From the NCBI RefSeq assembly GCF_031582905.1, contig NZ_CP133990.1:3348001-3412000 (forward strand): a stretch of 64,000 nt of DNA, written 5' to 3'. The notes beneath the pieces were generated by a model. The model was given only the letters and a program-made list of their open reading frames with translations, made no database searches and was not told where the DNA came from. Shown one piece after another: positions 54,297 through 63,343 of this stretch (position 1 is the stretch's first letter; each line of letters opens with the position of its first letter). The position numbers were made by a program, and so were the translations under genes. This stretch comes from Pengzhenrongella sp031582905. Lineage in GTDB: Bacteria > Actinomycetota > Actinomycetes > Actinomycetales > Cellulomonadaceae.

Positions 54297-54602
54297 TCAG
54301 CCCTCGGCGTCGCCCCCGAGCCGCCGGGCGCTGCGTGCGCGCTGGCGGGAGGCGCGCATCCGGCGCAGCCGCTTGACGAGCATGGGGTCGTGCGCGAGGG
54401 CCGCCGGGGAGTCGATGAGGGCGTTGAGCACCTGGTAGTACCGGGTCGCGGACATGTCGAACAGCTCGCGGACGGCCTGCTCCTTGGCGCCGGCGTACTT
54501 CCACCACTGCCGCTCGAAGGCGAGCACCTGCTGGTCCCGCTCGGACAGCTCGTCGCCCCCCGGCGCGTCCTGCGTGCGGGGCGCCGCTGCGGTCGCTTCC
54601 AT
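54297..54602 (-). CDS. DUF3263 family protein (putative DNA-binding)
   Basis: 101 residues from ATG 54602, chosen for the ribosome site GGGAGG 5 bases upstream; a longer start at 54665 lacks one. The DUF3263 core reads LSERDQQVLAFERQWWKYAG, AKEQAVRELFDMSATRYYQV, LNALIDSPAALAHDPMLVKR, with a helix-turn-helix-like layout. The basic tail (RRMRASRQRARSARRLGG) would suit nucleic acid binding. Its function is not established. It is upstream of LytR_C on the same strand and divergent from ung. Confidence 0.88.
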   Translation of the reverse strand: MEATAAAPRTQDAPGGDELSERDQQVLAFERQWWKYAGAKEQAVRELFDMSATRYYQVLNALIDSPAALAHDPMLVKRLRRMRASRQRARSARRLGGDAEG

Positions 54603-54694
54603 GGGTCCTCCCGGTGCTGCTGACGGTCCGTCGCCAGGGTACGGGGCGAATGACAGGGGTGTCATTCGCCCCGGCGTGGCGCCGCCGTGGCGGA

Positions 54695-54700
54695 TAGCCT
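54695..54700 (+). promoter_or_regulatory. -10 hexamer of a probable leaderless transcript (ung)
   Basis: TAGCCT ends exactly 7 bases before GTG 54708, as at the DUF2530 gene and at the otsA upstream ATG. Confidence 0.55.
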
Positions 54701-54707
54701 CGGCGCC

Positions 54708-55384
54708 GTGACACCGACCCCCTGCGCGACCTCGTGGCCCCGGACTGGGCCGATGCGCTCGCCCCCGTCGAGCCGCAGATCCACGCCATGGGCGACTTCC
54801 TGCGCGCCGAGGTCGCCGCCGGCCGCGGGTACCTGCCGGCCGGTCCGGCCGTGCTGCGCGCGTTCACGCGTCCGATGGCGCAGGTCCGCGTGCTCGTCGT
54901 CGGGCAGGACCCCTACCCCACTCCGGGGCATGCGATGGGGCTGTCCTTCTCCGTCCAGCCAGACGTGCGCCCGGTGCCGCGGTCGCTCGCCAACATCTTC
55001 ACCGAGCTCACCGACGACGTCGGCTGCCCGCGCCCCAGCACGGGTGACCTCTCCCCGTGGGCGGACCGCGGGGTCATGCTGCTCAACCGGGTGCTCACCG
55101 TGCGACCCGGCGCCGCGGCGTCGCACCGCGGCAAGGGGTGGGAGGCGGTGACTGACCGCGCGATCGCGGCACTCGTGGAGCGCGGCGGTCCGCTGGTCGC
55201 GGTGCTGTGGGGCCGGGACGCGCAGTCCCTCGCGCCGGCCCTGGGCTCGGTCCCCACCGTGACGAGCGCCCACCCGAGCCCGCTCTCGGCGCGCAACGGC
55301 TTCTTCGGGTCGCGCCCCTTCTCGCGCGTCGACGAGCTGCTCGTCGCGCAGGGCGCCGACCCGGTGGACTGGGCGCTGCCCTGA
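54708..55384 (+). CDS. ung: Uracil-DNA glycosylase, family 1 (frame broken near the start)
   Basis: Removes uracil from DNA in base-excision repair. 225 residues from GTG 54708 if one base is restored in CCCCC 54718-54722 (MTPTPLRDLVAPDWADALAP); without it the first usable start is GTG 54734. Catalytic motif VVGQDPYPTPGHAMGLSFSV has the water-activating Asp, with Pro after PY where family 1 enzymes usually have His. The second motif SAHPSPLSARNGFFGSRPFS is intact, as is GVMLLNRVLTV. The leaderless -10 box supports the earlier GTG. Confidence 0.92.
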
Positions 55385-55424
55385 TCCGGCTCGCCGCGCG
55401 CGACGGCGGGGCGATGATGGACGC

Positions 55425-56258
55425 GTGAGCGATCTCGACACCCTCCACGCGCCCCCACCGACGACGCCGCCCGCCGCCCGGTGGTCCCGCTACGTGGCCC
55501 TCGGCGACTCCTTCACCGAGGGGCTGTGGGACCCCGACCCGTCCGACCCGTCGACGCAGCGGGGGTGGGCCGACATGCTCGCCGCCCACCTGTCCGAGCG
55601 CCGGGTCGCCGACGGCGCCGCGCCGCTGGAGTACGCGAACCTCGCGATCCGTGGTCGGCTGCTGCGGCCGATCCTCACCGAGCAGGTGCCGGTCGCCCTC
55701 GAGCTCGGCGCGGACCTCGTCTCCCTCATCGGCGGCGGCAACGACATGCTGCGGCCGGCGGCCGACCCCGACCGGATGGCCGACGCGCTCGAGGACGCCG
55801 TCGCGCGGCTGCGTGCCACCGGTGCCGACGTGCTGCTCGGCACCGGGGTGGATGCCAAGGACAGCCCGATCGTGCGGCGGACGCGCGGCCGCGTCGCCGT
55901 GTACAACAGCCACATCTGGTCGATCGCCCGGCGCCACGACGCCTTCGTGCTCGATCTGTGGGGCATGCGGTCGGTGCGGGACTGGCGGATGTGGGCCGAG
56001 GACCGGATCCACCTGACGACCGACGGGCACGCCCGGGTCGCCCAGGCAGCGCTCGTCGCGCTGGGACAGCCGGCCAGCGACGCGTCGTGGGACGACCCGC
56101 TCGCCCCGCGGCCGCGGGTGCCGCGGCTGGACCAGGCCCGGGCCGACGCCGCCTGGCTGCGCACCCACGCCTACCCGTGGGCGACCCGCCGGCTGCGCGG
56201 CCGGTCCTCCGGCGACCAGCGGGTGCCCAAGCGCCCCGAGCCGCGACCGGTCCGCTGA
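55425..56258 (+). CDS. SGNH/GDSL hydrolase family protein
   Basis: Esterase/lipase-type hydrolase. 277 residues. Block I YVALGDSFTEGLWDPDPSDP carries the nucleophile Ser, block II Gly/Asn is in YANLAIRGRLL, block III SLIGGGNDMLRP has the Asn, and block V DRIHLTTDGHARVAQAALVA has the catalytic Asp/His pair. No signal peptide, so probably cytoplasmic. The ~70-residue C-terminal part is basic and Pro-rich. Substrate unknown. It starts 40 bp after ung on the same strand and is convergent with the GH114 gene. Confidence 0.9.
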   Translation: MSDLDTLHAPPPTTPPAARWSRYVALGDSFTEGLWDPDPSDPSTQRGWADMLAAHLSERRVADGAAPLEYANLAIRGRLLRPILTEQVPVALELGADLVSLIGGGNDMLRPAADPDRMADALEDAVARLRATGADVLLGTGVDAKDSPIVRRTRGRVAVYNSHIWSIARRHDAFVLDLWGMRSVRDWRMWAEDRIHLTTDGHARVAQAALVALGQPASDASWDDPLAPRPRVPRLDQARADAAWLRTHAYPWATRRLRGRSSGDQRVPKRPEPRPVR

Positions 56259-56294
56259 GCCGGACGGTCCACGCCGCCCGGGCGACGACGGAGG

Positions 56295-57991
56295 TCAGCG
56301 CACCGACCCCGCACACGCCTGGACAGGCGGGCCGTCGAGGTCGCGCGGGTAGCGGGCCAGGAAGATGCCACGCCGTGCCGCATCGGCGCAGTCCAGGCTG
56401 CCCCGGTACTCCACGACCCACAGGGCCTTCCCGTTGCGCGGGAACACCATGTACGGGTCGACCTCGCTGAACTCGTACGCCTGCTCGGCGATGGCCGCGT
56501 CGAAGTACGGCTCGAGCTGCCCCGCGAGCTCGGGGAGGTTCTTGTACACGGCTGCCATGCCACGGGCGTGGGTGATGTCCGCCAGCATCCGGACGTAGGC
56601 CACCTGGTGCGCCGCGGTGATCTGCCCCTCGTACCCCGAGTCCTCCTGCAGGTAGACGTCGATGTTGTCCCACTCGATCGCCTGCGCACCCTTGGCCTTC
56701 GCGAGGTCCGCGCGTGCCTCCATGATCGGCCGGAGGACCGACACCTGCCGGACGTCGAGCCACGTCTCGCCCTCCCAGCCGGCCAACCCCCGGAGTGCAC
56801 GGTGGACGGGAACGCGCCCGCGTCGGGTCGCCAGTCCTCGAAGGACCCCGCGGAGAAGTACGCCACGGTGTACTTGCCGGCAGCCTTCAGCCTCGCGAAC
56901 GCCGCGGCCGAGGTGTCGAACCCGTCGACGTCGTGGACCGCCTCGGGCCGGTCCGTCGGGACGGCGCCCTGGAGCTGCCAGTAGAACGTCGAGCGAGCCG
57001 GCGGGGCGGAGTACGAGGGCTGCGTCACAGGTGCACGGTACGGACCGGTGTTCCAGACCGGAACACCCGCGGCGGTGTAGACAACGAGGTTGCCGTCGTC
57101 CTGCATGACCAGCCGGTCCCCACCGCGCCCGTGGGTACCGGCGTGCCACAACGCACGTCCGGCCGGCGAGTACACGACGGCGTTGCCGTCGGCCTGGAAC
57201 ACGAGGCGGGCACCGGGGTTCCCCTGCGTCCGCGCCGCCCACTGCACGCGTCCGGTGGACGCGTACGCCACGAGGTTCCCGTCGCCCTGCATCACCAGGC
57301 GGTACGCACCGCCGAGGGACGACACCTGCTGGCCGGCCTGCAGCACCTGGCCGACCCGGACCTGCCCACCGGACGGCGCGCTCGGCGCGGGGGCGGGGGC
57401 GGGAGCCGGCGCGGGAGCGGGCGCAGGAGCGGGGGCGGGGGCGGGGGCGGAGGCGGGAACGGTGCGCTGCGTCCACCAGAGCGCCCGGCCCGTGCGGTCG
57501 TACTGGACGAGATTCCCGTCGTGCTGCATGACGAGCGTCGTCCGGTCGCCGCGCTGGTCGTTGAACCACAGGGGTCGGCCCGCGGACGAGTACACGACGA
57601 GGTTCCCGTCGTCCTGCAGGACCAGGAAGGCACCCGGGTTGCCGTGGGTGCCGGACCACCACAGCGCCCTGTCGCTCGCGTCGTAGACGACGGCATTGCC
57701 GTCACCCTGCATCACGAACCGGTGGCTGCCCGTGCCGGAGACGATCCGCTGCCCGCCGACGAGCGTGGTGACGGCCGTGATCTTGTCGGTCGCAGTCGCG
57801 GTCCTGCGGGCCTCCGTGCCGGCCGGACCGGCGAGGACGCCCTGCAGGCTGGCCGCCGTCCCGGTCGAACCAGTCGCGCTGGTCGCGGCCCCGATCGGCG
57901 CCGTGGAGATCACCACCACGGCCGCGGCTGTCGCGAGCGCGCGGGTGAGGGGCCGCGGGTCGGTTCGGGGCCGGGTTCGGGGTCGGGGCAC
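56295..57991 (-). CDS. Secreted GH114 endo-alpha-1,4-polygalactosaminidase-like protein with bulb-type lectin repeats (frame broken)
   Basis: 565 residues if one base is restored in CCCCC 56787-56791. A basic N-terminus and signal peptide (LATAAAVVVISTAPIGAATS) precede two lectin blocks with six DGN-type sugar-binding repeats (VMQGDGNAVVYD, LQDDGNLVVYSS, MQHDGNLVQYD; then VMQGDGNLVAY, FQADGNAVVYSP, MQDDGNLVVYTA), joined by a Pro/Ala linker. The C-terminal ~240 residues are the GH114 TIM barrel (TVAYFSAGSFEDWRPDAGAF; AQAIEWDNIDVYLQEDSGYE; EQAYEFSEVDPYMVFPRNGK). It may act on galactosaminogalactan-like polymers of fungi or on cell envelopes. GTG start; a 22-bp palindrome lies 30 bp upstream. 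Confidence 0.87.
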
Positions 57992-58020
57992 GGTGTCCGC
58001 CTTCGCTGGGTCGTCGGGTG

Positions 58021-58042
58021 ACCGGCCGGACGTCCGGCCGGT
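58021..58042. promoter_or_regulatory. Perfect 22-bp palindrome upstream of the GH114 gene
   Basis: ACCGGCCGGAC followed by its exact complement GTCCGGCCGGT with no loop. It lies 30 bp before the GH114 GTG and about 100 bp after the tRNA. The lack of a loop fits a dimeric repressor operator better than a terminator. The regulator is unknown. Confidence 0.5.
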
Positions 58043-58139
58043 GACGGGCGAGCCTCGGACGGGTTCCGCGTCATCGCGTCATCGCGTCGTGCACGACCGC
58101 CCCGAGGATCCCGCGGCGGCGTGCCGGCCGCCAGTGCTG

Positions 58140-58213
58140 AGCCCCCTGTCGGATTCGAACCGACGACCCCCTGTTTACAAGACAGGTGCTCTGGCCGACT
58201 GAGCTAAGGAGGC
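58140..58213 (-). tRNA. tRNA-Thr (anticodon UGU)
   Basis: 74 nt on the minus strand. The acceptor stem is GCCTCCT with AGGGGGC, the D arm AGCTCAGTCGG, and the anticodon stem CCTGT/ACAGG around loop CTTGTAA, giving anticodon TGT, which reads ACA. The T arm is GTCGGTTCGAATCCGAC. CCA is not encoded. No integrase or attachment duplication is seen next to it. Confidence 0.93.
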
Positions 58214-58274
58214 GGGTCGTCGCCCGTCCGTGGACGGGCGACCCGCGCGCCAGCCTACCGAAGCGGTCGGGCCG

Positions 58275-60346
58275 TCACCGCAGGTCGGGCGGTCCGGGCA
58301 GCGGACCCCACGTCGTCGGCTGACCCGTGAGGAGCAGCACGACGAGCACACCGGCCACCGCGAGCGCCGCGGCCACCAGGACCGTCGCCCCCGACCACCC
58401 CGGCGCGACGGCCGTGAGGGCTCGCCGGGCCCCTGCCCGGGTCAAGCGGCCCAGCGGCCCGAACCACACGAGGAGCACGGCGAGCAGCGTGGCCAGGCCC
58501 AGCACCGCGGCGTAGGCCCGCGGGCCGTTGCCCTCGGAGCCGCCGAGCGACACCACGAGCCGGTCGGTCTGGAGCGCCCACCACAGGACGCCACCGACCA
58601 CGACGACCGCGCTGGCGGCCACCACGACCGACGGGAGCAGGCCCACCGCGGCGCGCAGCCCGTGCCACGGCGTCGCCCCGACCACGCGGGCGACGTCGCC
58701 GCGAGCGGGCCCTCCGCGGCGCTCGCGCCGGCGGTCGAGCGCCTCACCGGCGACCCCGACGGTGCGCAGGACGAGGAGCGTGACGACGAGCACGACGAGC
58801 GTGACCCCGGGGTAGAGGGTCCCGGCCGCCACCGTGGCGATCCCCAGCGCGAGCACCGACCCGGTCCGGCGCCGCGGCGGCGACGCCACCCACGGCTCGG
58901 GCTCGGCGTCCAGGGCCGCACCCGTCGGCGGGCCCCACGCGTGGGCCCCGGACGAACCGGGCGCGACGTCGTCCCCGACGTACGCCCCCGCGGATCGGCC
59001 CCACGGCGCACCCTCACCGCCCCGCCCGCCGCGCTCCGCGTCGCGGTGGTGGGCGCGGTGCTCGTCGGCATGGTGCTCGTCGGCGTGGCGCTCGTCGGCA
59101 TGGCGCTCGTCGGCATGGTGCTCGTGGGCGTCACCAGCCCAGGCGCTCGCGGGCACGACGCTCGGCGGCCGTCCACCGCGCGGCACCACCTGCGTGGGAC
59201 CGCCCTCGACGACCGGCATCGCCGCCGTGCTCGCGGCACCGGCCGCCGGCATCGCCGCCGTGCTCGCGGCACCGGCCGCGGGCATCGCCGCCGTGCTGGC
59301 AGCGCCGGCCGCGGGCATCGTCGTCGTGCGGGCGTCGTCCGGCCCCGGCGCGACCCGTGTCGATCCGTCCCGGGGCAGGGCCCGGGTGGACCCCGGCGCG
59401 CCCTCGTCCCGGTCCTGCCCCCGCTGTGCCCGGCCGGCAGCGCCTGGGTCGGCAGCCCCGGGGTCGGCAGCCCCGAAGTCGGCGGCGCCGGGGTCGGCGT
59501 CGGAGCGCCGATGACCTGGGTCGGCGGCGCGGCGGGCACCGCCACCGCTGCCGCCTCGAGGCCGGCCGTGACGTCGTCGGGCGCCCACCGTCGCCCCGGC
59601 TCCGGCGCGAGGGCGGCGCGCAGCGGCTCGGCGACGCCGTCCGCGAGGCCGGCGAGGTCGACGTCGCCGGCCCTCGTGCGCGCGATCACCGCGTCCCAGG
59701 GGCGGGTGCCGAACGGCGCGCGCCCGGTCGCGGCGAACGCGAGCACGGCGGCCCACCCCCACCAGTCCGTCGCCGGGGACGGGTTCTCGTCGGCGAGGAG
59801 CTCGGGGGCGAGGTAGCCCGGCGTGCCCACCACGAAGCCGGCCGAGGTGACGCGGGTGTCCTCCGCGGACTGCGCGATGCCGAAGTCGATGAGCACCGGG
59901 CCGTCGCGGGTGAGCATCACGTTGGACGGCTTGAGGTCGCGGTGCACGACGCCGGCCTGGTGCACGGCCTCGAGCGCGTCCTGCAGGCCGGCCGCGAGCT
60001 CGGCGACCTCCACCGGGGCCAGCGGCCCGCCCCGGTGGACGTGCTGCTCGAGCGTGAGCCCGTCCACCAATTCGGTCACCACGAAGGCCTCGGTCGAGTC
60101 GGCCTCGGCGTCCAGCACGGCGGCGACGCCGGGGTGCCGCAACCGCTGCAGGGCGGCCACCTCGCGGCGCAGCCGGTCCCGGGCGGCCGGGTCGGCACCG
60201 ACGTGCGGGTGCAGCACCTTGAGCGCGACGGGGTGCCCACCGCCGTCGACCGCCCGGTAGACCGTTCCCATTCCGCCGGAGCCGAGCGGCGCGACGATCC
60301 GGTACCCGCCGACCTCCGAGCCCGGTGCGGGGCCGCCGTGATCCAT
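58275..60346 (-). CDS. Serine/threonine protein kinase with multi-pass C-terminus (frame broken)
   Basis: 690 residues if one base is restored in CCCCC 59418-59422. The N-terminal ~270 residues are an Hanks-type kinase: P-loop LGSGGMGTVYRAVDGGG, Lys in PVALKVLHPH, catalytic loop VVHRDLKPSNVMLTRDGPVL, DFG in IDFGIAQS, APE in GYLAPELLA. A long linker holds Ala/Met repeats and a His/Glu/Asp-rich stretch (HADERHADERHADEHHADEH). The C-terminal ~190 residues have about four or five hydrophobic segments (TLYPGVTLVVLVVTLLVLRT; VLVAAALAVAGVLVVLLLTG). No PASTA domains. TACCGT ends 6 bases before the ATG. Confidence 0.88.
59057..59131. repeat. In-gene tandem repeat, 15 bp x 5 (His-rich linker of the kinase)
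   Basis: Five copies of GGTGCTCGTCGGCAT-like units, 15 bp each, encode the His/Ala/Asp/Glu repeat of the kinase linker on the minus strand. Confidence 0.85.
59215..59313. repeat. In-gene tandem repeat, 33 bp x 3 (Ala/Met linker of the kinase)
   Basis: Three 33-bp copies (59215-59247, 59248-59280, 59281-59313), the last slightly diverged, encode an 11-residue unit of the type ASTAAMPAAGA on the minus strand. Confidence 0.88.
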
Positions 60347-60352
60347 GGCTGC

Positions 60353-60358
60353 ACGGTA
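60353..60358 (-). promoter_or_regulatory. -10 hexamer of a probable leaderless transcript (protein kinase)
   Basis: Minus strand TACCGT ends 6 bases before ATG 60346. The divergent otsA has its own box 57 bp away. Confidence 0.5.
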
Positions 60359-60414
60359 GCCGGGGCGCGGCCGGTGACGTCCGCTTCGCCGCGCAGAGCC
60401 GTCGCCCGGCCCGA

Positions 60415-60420
60415 TAGCCT
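60415..60420 (+). promoter_or_regulatory. -10 hexamer upstream of otsA
   Basis: TAGCCT ends 7 bases before ATG 60428, which opens a 6-codon frame (MSKVNR) whose stop overlaps the otsA GTG at 60445. Confidence 0.5.
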
Positions 60421-60444
60421 CGAACCCATGTCGAAGGTGAACCG

Positions 60445-61962
60445 GTGAGCGCAGGCGAGTACGACCTGGTGGCGGTGGCCAACAGGCTGCCCGTGGACTT
60501 CACGGTGGACAAGTCCGGCGAGCTGAGCTGGACGCGGTCCCCCGGTGGGCTGGTGACGGCGCTGGAGCCGATGATGCAGGCCGCCGACGGCGCCTGGGTC
60601 GGCTGGTCGGGCGCGCCGGACCTGGCGCACGACCCGTTCGACGCCGACGGCATGCGCCTGGTCCCGGTGACGCTGTCCGCCGAGGAGATCACGCTCTACT
60701 ACGAGGGCTTCGCCAACGACACGCTCTGGCCGCTCTACCACGACGTCATCACCGCGCCGGCCTACCACCGGCAGTGGTGGGACGCGTACCGCCGGGTCAA
60801 CCGCCGCTTCGCCGAGGCCGCGGCCGCACAGGTCGCGCCCGGCGGGACCGTGTGGGTGCACGACTACCAGCTGCAGCTCGTCCCGGCCATGCTGCGCGAG
60901 CTGCGCCCGGACATCCGGATCGGCTTCTTCAACCACATCCCCTTCCCCGGCCTGGAGATCTTCGCCCAGCTGCCGTGGCGCCGGCAGATCGTCGAGGGAC
61001 TGCTCGGCGCCGACGTCATCGGCTTCCAGCGCACGTCCGACGCCGCCAACTTCGTGCGGGCGGTGCGGCGCCTCACGGACCTCACCACGCGCGGCCAGGT
61101 CATCACGGTCACCGGAGCCGACGGGCGGGTCGAGCGGCACGTGCGCGCCGCGGCGTTCCCGATCTCCATCGACTCCCACCACTTCGACCAGCTCGCGCGC
61201 AGCCCCGAGGTGCAGCAGCGTGCCCGGGAGATCCGCGAGGAGCTCGGCAACCCGGGGATCCTGCTGCTGGGCGTCGACCGCCTCGACTACACCAAGGGCA
61301 TCCGCCACCGCGTCAAGGCGTTCGGCGAGCTCGTCGAGGACGGCCGTCTCACCGTCCCGGAGGCGACGCTGGTCCAGGTGGCGAGCCCCAGCCGGGAGAA
61401 CGTCGGCGCCTACCAGCAGCTGCGCGAGGACGTCGAGCTGCTCGTCGGGCGGATCAACGGCGACTTCGGGCACCTCGGTCACCCCGCCGTGCACTACCTG
61501 CACCACTCCTACCCGCCCGAGGAGATGGCGGCGCTCTACCTCGCGGCCGACGTCATGCTCGTGACGGCGCTCCGCGACGGCATGAACCTCGTCGCGAAGG
61601 AGTACGTCGCCGCCCGGTCCGACGACCGCGGCGTGCTCGTGCTGTCCGAGTTCACCGGTGCCGCGGACGAGCTCACCGGTGCGGTCATGGTCAACCCGCA
61701 CGACATCGACGGCATGAAGGACAAGATCGTCCAGGCGGTCGAGATGGACCCCCGGGAGCAGCGCAAGCGGATGCGGCGCCTGCGCCGGCGCGTGCTCGAG
61801 GACGACGTCGCCAAGTGGTCGCGGTCGTTCCTGTCGGTGCTCGGGGCGGTCCCGCTGGCCGATGCCGCCGGCGACCCCGGCTCCGACGCCGACCCGCGCG
61901 GCGGCGAGGCCCGGCACGAGGAGTTCGCGGACGACGTCGCACCGGGTGAGCTGGCACGGTGA
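60445..61962 (+). CDS. otsA: Trehalose-6-phosphate synthase (OtsA)
   Basis: GT20 enzyme making trehalose-6-phosphate from a nucleotide-glucose and glucose-6-phosphate. 505 residues from GTG 60445. Motifs: VAVANRLPVDFTVDKSGELS, VWVHDYQLQLVPAMLRELRP, IGFFNHIPFPGLEIFAQLPW, ILLLGVDRLDYTKGIRHRVK, TALRDGMNLVAKEYVAARSD. The last ~40 residues are an acidic extension. A 6-codon frame MSKVNR starts at ATG 60428 and ends in a TGA overlapping the GTG. It is either a coupling leader or, if one base is missing, the true N-terminus. otsB is not adjacent. Confidence 0.95.
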   Translation: MSAGEYDLVAVANRLPVDFTVDKSGELSWTRSPGGLVTALEPMMQAADGAWVGWSGAPDLAHDPFDADGMRLVPVTLSAEEITLYYEGFANDTLWPLYHDVITAPAYHRQWWDAYRRVNRRFAEAAAAQVAPGGTVWVHDYQLQLVPAMLRELRPDIRIGFFNHIPFPGLEIFAQLPWRRQIVEGLLGADVIGFQRTSDAANFVRAVRRLTDLTTRGQVITVTGADGRVERHVRAAAFPISIDSHHFDQLARSPEVQQRAREIREELGNPGILLLGVDRLDYTKGIRHRVKAFGELVEDGRLTVPEATLVQVASPSRENVGAYQQLREDVELLVGRINGDFGHLGHPAVHYLHHSYPPEEMAALYLAADVMLVTALRDGMNLVAKEYVAARSDDRGVLVLSEFTGAADELTGAVMVNPHDIDGMKDKIVQAVEMDPREQRKRMRRLRRRVLEDDVAKWSRSFLSVLGAVPLADAAGDPGSDADPRGGEARHEEFADDVAPGELAR

Positions 61963-62013
61963 GGTGGCGCGGGTCACGCCGAGCCGCCGGTGTGGCAGGA
62001 TGTCCCCGGGCCG

Positions 62014-62042
62014 CAGGTACCGGCAATGGAAGCCGGCACCTG
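62014..62042. terminator. Stem-loop between otsA and the ABC ATPase gene
   Basis: CAGGTACCGGC (62014-62024) and GCCGGCACCTG (62032-62042) pair with one central mismatch around a 7-base loop, 51 bp after the otsA stop. A terminator is most likely; an operator for the next gene is possible. Confidence 0.55.
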
Positions 62043-62126
62043 TGTTCGCCTGTGTCAGCGAAGACACTCTGACACTCTCACGACGGATCGTCCGGCACGT
62101 ACCTGCCGGTGAGGGGAAGTATCGAC

Positions 62127-63257
<1,131 letters not shown>

Positions 63258-63271
63258 CCACAGCACGACCC

Positions 63272-63310
63272 GCGAGGGGCGGTCCGGCTCGCTGCCGGCC
63301 CGCCCCTCGC
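63272..63310 (+). terminator. Stem-loop terminator after the ABC ATPase gene
   Basis: GCGAGGGGCGG (63272-63282) pairs with CCGCCCCTCGC (63300-63310), and inside CCGGC pairs with GCCGG around TCGCT. A CGTTTCCC tract follows. 14 bp after the stop. Confidence 0.85.
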
Positions 63311-63343
63311 CGTTTCCCGCCACGCACGCCCCCGGAGGCCCCC

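Noticed and set aside
58140..58213. tRNA-Thr as an attachment site of an integrated element
   Set aside because: No integrase, no duplicated tRNA 3' end and no change in gene character is seen on either side.
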